From the NCBI RefSeq assembly GCF_003050925.1, contig NZ_QAOV01000009.1, positions 186,001 to 250,000 on the forward strand: 64,000 nucleotides of DNA, given 5' to 3'. Shown here piece after piece: positions 60,042 to 64,000 of this stretch (its first letter is position 1; each line of letters starts with the position of its first letter). The position numbers and the translations under genes are program-made. The notes beneath the pieces are model-generated. The model did no database searches. It was given only the letters and a program-made list of their open reading frames with translations, and had not been told where the DNA came from. This stretch comes from Pseudomonas sp. GV085. GTDB lineage: Bacteria; Pseudomonadota; Gammaproteobacteria; Pseudomonadales; Pseudomonadaceae.

Positions 60042-60107
60042 ACGCAAGGCAACCAACATCTACTGTTGAATGACCACCGTCATACTGCAAACAACCTGAG
60101 TGGGATA

Positions 60108-60144
60108 TTCCCCCGCTCCCACGCTATGCATGGAAGCGGGGGAA
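60108..60144 (-). terminator. Strong hairpin just after the secreted-protein gene
   Basis: TTCCCCCGCT at 60108-60117 pairs perfectly with AGCGGGGGAA at 60135-60144. It begins 6 bases past the stop codon of the minus-strand gene at 60150. There is no T tract on either strand, so it may stabilise the mRNA end or work with Rho rather than be a classic terminator. Confidence 0.5.
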
Positions 60145-60149
60145 ACCCC

Positions 60150-60590
60150 TTAACCAAGCTCACCACAGAAAATATCAGGATTCCCATCGGCCGGGCTCGT
60201 CCGCATCACCAGCGCATATCCGCCGGACCGCAGCGAGTCATAAGCCATAGGCACGCTCTTCCAGAGTTGGATGCCCGCCTGCTCGTTGAAGTTGTCGGCC
60301 ACGATGCGATTGAGTGAATAGGCCGGCTTGGGCTCGTGCCTGGCGCAGCTTCCCGAGTAGATATAGGTATACAAGTGCGCCGGAATTGCAGTGCCATTGG
60401 GTACACCACCCACAAACAACGAAAGCTCCGTCTCACTGCTGCTCAAGGGGGTCAGAACGGCCTGAGCGATATGCCCGGCATTGTGAGTAGTTGCATTCAA
60501 GGGAACGGCAACGATTTGCTTCGGGGCTGCACCAACCACGCAGATCCAACCTGCCGCTACCAGCAACGCCAGCGAAGTTACGACTTTCAT
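60150..60590 (-). CDS. Small secreted hypothetical protein
   Basis: 146 residues from ATG 60590, preceded by GGGAGGTTTTACG. A Sec signal peptide (TSLALLVAAGWICVVGA) ends near residue 22. The mature part is about 12 kDa with two cysteines (SGSCARH and DIFCGEL), which could form a disulfide. I do not recognise the family. It is a single gene flanked by REP units. Confidence 0.7.
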   Translation of the reverse strand: MKVVTSLALLVAAGWICVVGAAPKQIVAVPLNATTHNAGHIAQAVLTPLSSSETELSLFVGGVPNGTAIPAHLYTYIYSGSCARHEPKPAYSLNRIVADNFNEQAGIQLWKSVPMAYDSLRSGGYALVMRTSPADGNPDIFCGELG

Positions 60591-60711
60591 CGTAAAACCT
60601 CCCGCCTTGTAAGGGCTCGTTGAAGAGATCCCCCACTGAATTTTAGTCAGCTGTACAAATCCTGAGGTTATTCGGATGGTCGGTCCAATAGCCATCGGGT
60701 TGTAGCAAACC

Positions 60712-60741
60712 CACTGTAGGAGCGAGCTCGCTCGCGAAAAA
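60712..60741. repeat. REP unit upstream of the secreted-protein gene
   Basis: GGAGCGAGCTCGCTCGCGAAAA, a single REP. It begins a stretch that is repeated at 62980: REP, ACGCAAGGCA, a CCGCAACC block and a DUF3077-like gene. Confidence 0.82.
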
Positions 60742-60852
60742 CGCAAGGCATCCACATATCCCGCTGAATACCCCGGCTACCGCAACCCAGCCCGTTCCCA
60801 CAAGCGTCATGCCTGACTTCTGAAATCTGAAGCTGTTTCAGCGTTTCAATCA

Positions 60853-61083
60853 CTACCCCTCAGCCTTTACCCCCGCTTGCCTGGAGGCCGGCGTGCAAGT
60901 CCGATTCCGCGTCAGCACCTTCACCGCATCATCCACCAATGCCTTGCTCAGCGAGGTCAGATAATGCGCAGTTCGGGCGTGGCGGTCGTTGTGTCTGGCG
61001 TAGCGCTTCGGTGAGAAACTGAAAATCAGAAGCCATAGCCAACGTATGTCAGACCGATGGTTGTATCCGGATTGTTCGGTCAT
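60853..61083 (-). pseudogene. Decayed DUF3077-like gene
   Basis: The frame ends HYLTSLSKALVDDAVKVLTR, almost identical to the gene at 63102. The N-terminal half is damaged. In another frame the start still reads DTTIGLT, and further on AMASDFQFL can be read. This shows frameshifts plus a deletion of roughly 60-80 bases that removed the LFHVTRDVPLGDAL part. The open 76-residue product would lack half the domain and is unlikely to work. Confidence 0.7.
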
Positions 61084-61305
61084 TGCCCGGCTCCGAGGAG
61101 GGAGAAGCAGTGAAGGAGATTCGAGGGTGGGCCGTTACATGTAGATTTAGTTTTTAGATAGGAAGCAGTGGCTTTCTTGCTGCTATGTTCTGGCATCGTA
61201 GAAGGGCTCCGCTCATCACAGCATCGGGCGACAACCTGCGGCGGATGCTATAGTCCGCCGCGTTTTTTAGCTTCGATTGCGCACGGAAGCACAAGGAGAA
61301 TACTT
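61084..61305. other. Promoter region of the DUF488 gene
   Basis: No gene here. The first 60 bases are the leader of the decayed DUF3077 copy. From 61140 the sequence is AT-richer, and the hairpin listed at 61239 sits 40 bases before the DUF488 start. Confidence 0.45.
61239..61267 (+). promoter_or_regulatory. Hairpin with T tract and possible extended -10 box
   Basis: GCGGCGGA and TCCGCCGC are perfect 8-base arms around TGCTATAG, followed by GTTTTTT. It looks like a terminator, yet no plus-strand gene precedes it. The loop plus right arm contain TGCTATAGT, a good extended -10 box, so it may instead be the promoter of the DUF488 gene, whose transcript would start in the right arm. Confidence 0.45.
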
Positions 61306-61782
61306 ATGACCATCTACACCGCGGGCTACGAAGGGCTCACGATCGACGCTTTCATCGCGCGACTCAAACAGGCCCAGATCGACAAGGTGCTTGATGTTCG
61401 GGAGTATCCGCTCTCTCGTAAAAAGGGTTTTTCCAAGAAGGCCTTTGCTGAGTGCCTGGCTGCTGCAGGCATTTCGTATGAGCACAGCCCACCACTCGGA
61501 TGCCCAAAACCAATACGGAATCGGTACAAAGAAGATGGTGATTGGTTTGTGTACTCTCGCGACTTCCGAGCCTACATCCGAACCCAGGCCTCAGTGCTAA
61601 GTAGCCTCGTCTCCAGCGTCGCAGAACAGCGCATTTGCATGGTCTGCTATGAGGCTGATGCAAGCTTTTGTCATCGAAGCCTGATTGCGGAAGCCGCCCA
61701 AGAGTTGGAAAGCTCGCTGCAAGCCAAACATCTTCCAATCAAAATAGAGAAATTTGCGGATCTGTTTCATGCTGTAGCTTAG
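61306..61782 (+). CDS. DUF488-family protein
   Basis: 158 residues from ATG 61306 (CAAGGAGAATACTT upstream). It opens MTIYTAGYEGLTIDAFIARL, then VLDVREYPLSRKKGFSK, the ELG-like PLGCPKPIRNRYKEDG, and ends with VCYEADASFCHRSLIAEA, the CYE...CHR motif of DUF488. The CYE/CHR cysteines and histidine may form a catalytic or metal site. The activity of the family is unknown, though it is often near nucleic-acid-related and conflict genes. Its 3' end overlaps the convergent gene by 44 bases. Confidence 0.9.
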   Translation: MTIYTAGYEGLTIDAFIARLKQAQIDKVLDVREYPLSRKKGFSKKAFAECLAAAGISYEHSPPLGCPKPIRNRYKEDGDWFVYSRDFRAYIRTQASVLSSLVSSVAEQRICMVCYEADASFCHRSLIAEAAQELESSLQAKHLPIKIEKFADLFHAVA

Positions 61783-62563
61783 GCGGGTAGACGAGGCTAA
61801 CAATCAGCCACTGCCCCGGGAATCGGTGGATAGTTCCCATCAACAGCATAAGGTCTTTACTTGGGAGCTCGATTTCCAGCTTTTGTCGAAACGGAGTTTC
61901 CCAGCCTTCTGCGCCATGTCGACGACGAACGTTCCTGTAAAGTTGGCTGATTTCCCAGTCCACGATCTTGTGGGTATAGGATTTGAGCTCTCCATCGACT
62001 AAGCATTCGTATGTGTAGTGGAAGTCGAATGGGACTTTCTCCAGTCGTTTTATGCTTGCTCGTTCCTGCTGCTCATCGAAAAGGTTCGGCTGTCGCTGTA
62101 GATGCTCCAGTTTTTCGATTTCCTGAGGTGTCCATTCTTCTGATGCTGCCTTACGAATATGTAGTGCGGCTATGCGTGCAGGCCTGACTAGGCCCAGGGT
62201 GACATTGTTGCTCAGTCGCGCGTTCTCTAACTCATCAAAGCTATCGTAGATGGTCAGCTTATCCAAAAACGTGCGTCGTTCTTTCCAGTCGCCCGCTGGT
62301 AGCCTTGTACCTACAGAAATAGTGTCTACCCCGATCTTGTGGCTTTCGGGTCTTCTGTCTGCCGGGCTTCTATCAATGAAGGCCTCAATCCATTGCCATT
62401 TCGCGAACTGTTGATCTTCAGTGACCAGGCGAAATGGAACAGGGTAAAGGCGTATTAGGTTGCCGTGTTCGTCCATACCTGCGACGCAGGACGTTTCGGA
62501 ATATCTAGCGCTGGGTGATGGATATGTCTTGCAGAGTACAAGTATTCGAGCTTTCCGTCGCAT
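61739..62563 (-). CDS. Dual-OB-type domain protein paired with DUF488
   Basis: 274 residues from ATG 62563 (MRRKARILVLCKTYPSPSA). The block YSETSCVAGMDEHGNLIRLYPVPF, read as shorter pieces, and FAKWQWIEAFIDRSPADRRPESHKI fit the dual OB-containing family that I know as a partner of DUF488 genes. The end MLLMGTIHRFPGQWLIVSLVYPP is beta-rich. An OB pair suggests nucleic-acid or nucleotide binding. The earlier in-frame start at 62644 would add 27 atypical residues. Function is not established. Confidence 0.7.
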   Translation of the reverse strand: MRRKARILVLCKTYPSPSARYSETSCVAGMDEHGNLIRLYPVPFRLVTEDQQFAKWQWIEAFIDRSPADRRPESHKIGVDTISVGTRLPAGDWKERRTFLDKLTIYDSFDELENARLSNNVTLGLVRPARIAALHIRKAASEEWTPQEIEKLEHLQRQPNLFDEQQERASIKRLEKVPFDFHYTYECLVDGELKSYTHKIVDWEISQLYRNVRRRHGAEGWETPFRQKLEIELPSKDLMLLMGTIHRFPGQWLIVSLVYPPKLQHETDPQISLF

Positions 62564-62878
62564 TCTGACCAGATCCTTTTGGCTTTTTTGAACTCTACCT
62601 AGGCATTGGGGAGATGAACAGTTGTCAGTTGTATTTGGCAGCATGAGCAGACTGGTCTTACTGTCACTCCATATGTCTCGATTTACTCATTGGATTTTTT
62701 AAGAATCCTCAGCACGATAACCGGTGTACCAAGCTGCTACATTGTTTGCGCCCGGCTGAAATCAGATAACTGCTGGAAGCTGGCCGCTTCCTCCAGCCGG
62801 CGGCGCCGTCCGCTTGGATGTCGCCACATACCCGCGTTCCATGTGAAGTTGACGTCGACATGTTCACCAGGCTCCGAC
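62564..62878. other. Leader of the dual-OB gene and spacer
   Basis: No gene is supported. The first 130 bases are moderately AT-rich and should hold the minus-strand promoter. The plus-strand frame from 62690 has no ribosome site and no family. Confidence 0.4.
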
Positions 62879-62967
62879 AGCATCAATCCCAATCGCGCCC
62901 GATCCTTTTTTGCTGGCTCGGTCCGGCATTACGTTCGGGCCTTCTTGTTCATGAAACATGAAAGTTG
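62879..62967. repeat. Imperfect direct repeat, copy 1
   Basis: 89 bases that match 63522-63610 without gaps at about 75 positions by eye; the core CAATCGCGCCCGATCC and the 29 bases from GTCCGGCATTACG on are identical. Each copy lies about 110-140 bases downstream or upstream of a DUF3077-like gene. Confidence 0.8.
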
Positions 62968-62979
62968 CCCAAGCCAATC

Positions 62980-63009
62980 CCCTGTAGGAGCGAGCTTGCT
63001 CGCGAAAAA
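62980..63009. repeat. REP unit
   Basis: GGAGCGAGCTTGCTCGCGAAAA, a single REP directly after the repeat copy and 90 bases downstream of the DUF3077-like gene at 63102. Confidence 0.83.
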
Positions 63010-63101
63010 CCCAAGGCAACCACCAACTCACTGAATGCCCAAGCCTCCCGCAACCAAACCCGTCCCTACAAACGACATGCCTGTCGCCTAAAAACCAGAA
63101 C

Positions 63102-63410
63102 CTACCCTTCAGCCTCAGCCGCCCGCCTGGACATCGGCGCAACCGTCCGATCCCGCGTCAGCACCTTCACCGCATCATCCACCAACGCCTTACTCATCGA
63201 AGTCAGATAATGCGCAGCCCAGGCGTGACGGTCAGTGTCTATGGCATAAGCAGAATCTTCAGTGAGCGTCTTGGCCAGGAACAGAAAATCGGAGGCCATG
63301 GACAACGCATCGCCGAGAGGAACGTCGCGAGTGACATGGAACAGCGCTTGATCCGCGCAGTAGATCGCAGGTGTCAGGTCGATGGTTTTGAGTTCAGGTT
63401 GTTCAGTCAT
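63102..63410 (-). CDS. DUF3077-like small protein
   Basis: 102 residues: MTEQPELKTIDLTPAIY, LFHVTRDVPLGDAL, SMASDFLFLAKTLTED, HAWAAHYLTSMSKALVDDAV, then a basic tail ending RRAAEAEG. The ribosome site GGAGGTGGCCA lies before the start. It is very similar to the partial gene at the window end and to the decayed copy at 60853. Function unknown; the conserved His-Ala-Trp and Asp-Asp positions are the strongest signature. Confidence 0.78.
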   Translation of the reverse strand: MTEQPELKTIDLTPAIYCADQALFHVTRDVPLGDALSMASDFLFLAKTLTEDSAYAIDTDRHAWAAHYLTSMSKALVDDAVKVLTRDRTVAPMSRRAAEAEG

Positions 63411-63521
63411 TGGCCACCTCCGAGGATGGAGAGGCTATGGGGGAGGGGGTTACGCGATTGGACGTTGTGTGAAAGGAAAAGCCAAATTTCGTACACATTG
63501 ACTTGGTCATTTGGCTGCGGC
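63411..63521. other. Short spacer between the DUF3077-like gene and the second repeat copy
   Basis: Holds the leader and probable promoter of the minus-strand gene at 63102 (CCACCTCCGAGGATGGAGAGG on the plus strand, cut here to its pieces). A closely similar leader precedes the decayed copy at 61083. No further gene is seen. Confidence 0.4.
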
Positions 63522-63610
63522 AGCATTGACGTCAATCGCGCCCGATCCTCTGGTGCTGGCTCAGTCCGGCATTACGTTCGGGCCTTCTTGTTTCTGGAGC
63601 ATGGAAGTTG
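63522..63610. repeat. Imperfect direct repeat, copy 2
   Basis: Second copy of the 89-base element at 62879-62967. The plus-strand readings SVRHYVRAFLF are the same in both copies, but neither has a start or a ribosome site. It may be debris of a duplicated gene or a small mobile or regulatory element. Confidence 0.8.
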
Positions 63611-63712
63611 ACTGCCCCAGCTTCTCATACGCCGTTGCGTACATACCTGATTTGGTTGAGCGCTGCGTAATTGTAAGCCCCGAATTACTCGAGGCTCATT
63701 GCTTCTCAGGCG

Positions 63713-64000
63713 CTATCCTTCGGATTTCGCTGTCGGCTGCTTAGGTGTCATTGCGGAAGTACGATCCCGCGTAAGCACCTTCACCACATCATCCACCACC
63801 GCCTTCCCCATCGCCGTCAAATAATGCGCAGCCCAGGCGTGATAATCCGTGTCCCTGGCATAAGCCGCATCCTTGCTCAGCGCCTTGGCCAGAAACAGAA
63901 AATCAGAAGCCATCGCCAAAGCATCCCCGAGGGGAACATCACGCGTGACATGGAACAGTGCTTGGTCCGCGCAGTAGATGGCCGGCGTCAGGCCGATGGT
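63713..64000 (-). CDS. DUF3077-like small protein, partial
   Basis: The last 95 codons of the gene; the start lies beyond the window. It reads TIGLTPAIYCADQALFHVT, DVPLGDALAMASDFLFLAKAL, HAWAAHYLTAMGKAVVDDVVKVL and ends TAKSEG. It is nearly the same as the gene at 63102 and in tandem with it, which marks a recent duplication. Confidence 0.75.
   Translation of the reverse strand, partial: TIGLTPAIYCADQALFHVTRDVPLGDALAMASDFLFLAKALSKDAAYARDTDYHAWAAHYLTAMGKAVVDDVVKVLTRDRTSAMTPKQPTAKSEG

Noticed and set aside
5912..63009. Repeated palindromes read as a CRISPR array
   Set aside because: They are scattered REP units in separate gaps with unequal spacing and no cas genes.
1..64000. tRNA or rRNA genes
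   Set aside because: I scanned gaps for the T-arm GTTCGAATC-type signature and found none supported by a cloverleaf. A covariance-model search would be decisive.

Overview
The window is chromosomal DNA of a Pseudomonas, most likely of the P. fluorescens group. The evidence is the high-GC codon use, a Pseudomonas-type cyoABCDE operon, MocR, LysR and AraC regulators in typical arrangement, small DUF3077-type proteins, and more than twenty REP sequences of the genus type (core GGAGCGAGCCTGCTCGCGA) sitting in most intergenic gaps. I see no rRNA, tRNA, CRISPR array, transposase or phage gene.

Layout. 1-5.9 kb: the end of a DsbB-like gene, then the cytochrome bo3 ubiquinol oxidase operon cyoABCDE behind a 770-base leader that carries repeated TGCGACA sites. 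6.1-7.3 kb: two overlapping small unknown genes (the first begins like a HigA-type antitoxin) and a DUF3077-like gene. 7.7-20.2 kb: the most interesting region. A MocR regulator faces an MFS transporter across a perfect palindrome. Then come an ATP-grasp ligase, RidA-like protein, cupin and terminator, and a second unit of GST, KamA-like radical SAM protein, class IV aminotransferase, clavaminate-synthase-like Fe/2OG oxygenase, AurF-like diiron oxygenase and MBL-fold hydrolase. A second MocR gene lies at the far end. This looks like an undescribed pathway that makes and exports (or degrades) a small modified amino acid or amide. I do not recognise it as a characterised cluster.

20.4-28 kb: an unknown gene, an OmpR/EnvZ-type two-component system, and opposite it an exported methionine-sulfoxide repair set (Tat-exported MsrB, DipZ thiol transporter, exported MsrA). 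27-32 kb: LysR, argD, an antitoxin relic, a small P-loop kinase-like gene, an AT-rich stretch with a broken gene, and a stand-alone single-chain PheRS-like protein. 32-34 kb: a PhoD-like phosphatase. 34.1-40.6 kb: a seven-gene catabolic operon (quinone oxidoreductase, TauD-like dioxygenase, DUF849/BKACE, MFS, FrnE/DsbA-like, Rieske ferredoxin, YeiH-type exporter), the last four joined by 4-base overlaps.

40.7-53.5 kb: an AraC regulator facing a hydrolase, DUF1302, DUF1329, YCF48-like, RND, acyl-CoA dehydrogenase and acyl-CoA ligase cluster for uptake and beta-oxidation of some hydrophobic acid. 53.8-59.5 kb: a small potassium-channel-like protein and the NAD-dependent formate dehydrogenase operon fdsGBAD, which lacks fdsC. 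60-64 kb: a small secreted protein, a decayed and two intact DUF3077-like genes within duplicated DNA, and a convergent overlapping pair of a DUF488 gene and a dual-OB-type gene that may be a small defence or nucleic-acid module.

All functional calls rest on motifs read by eye and family knowledge. No database search was run.
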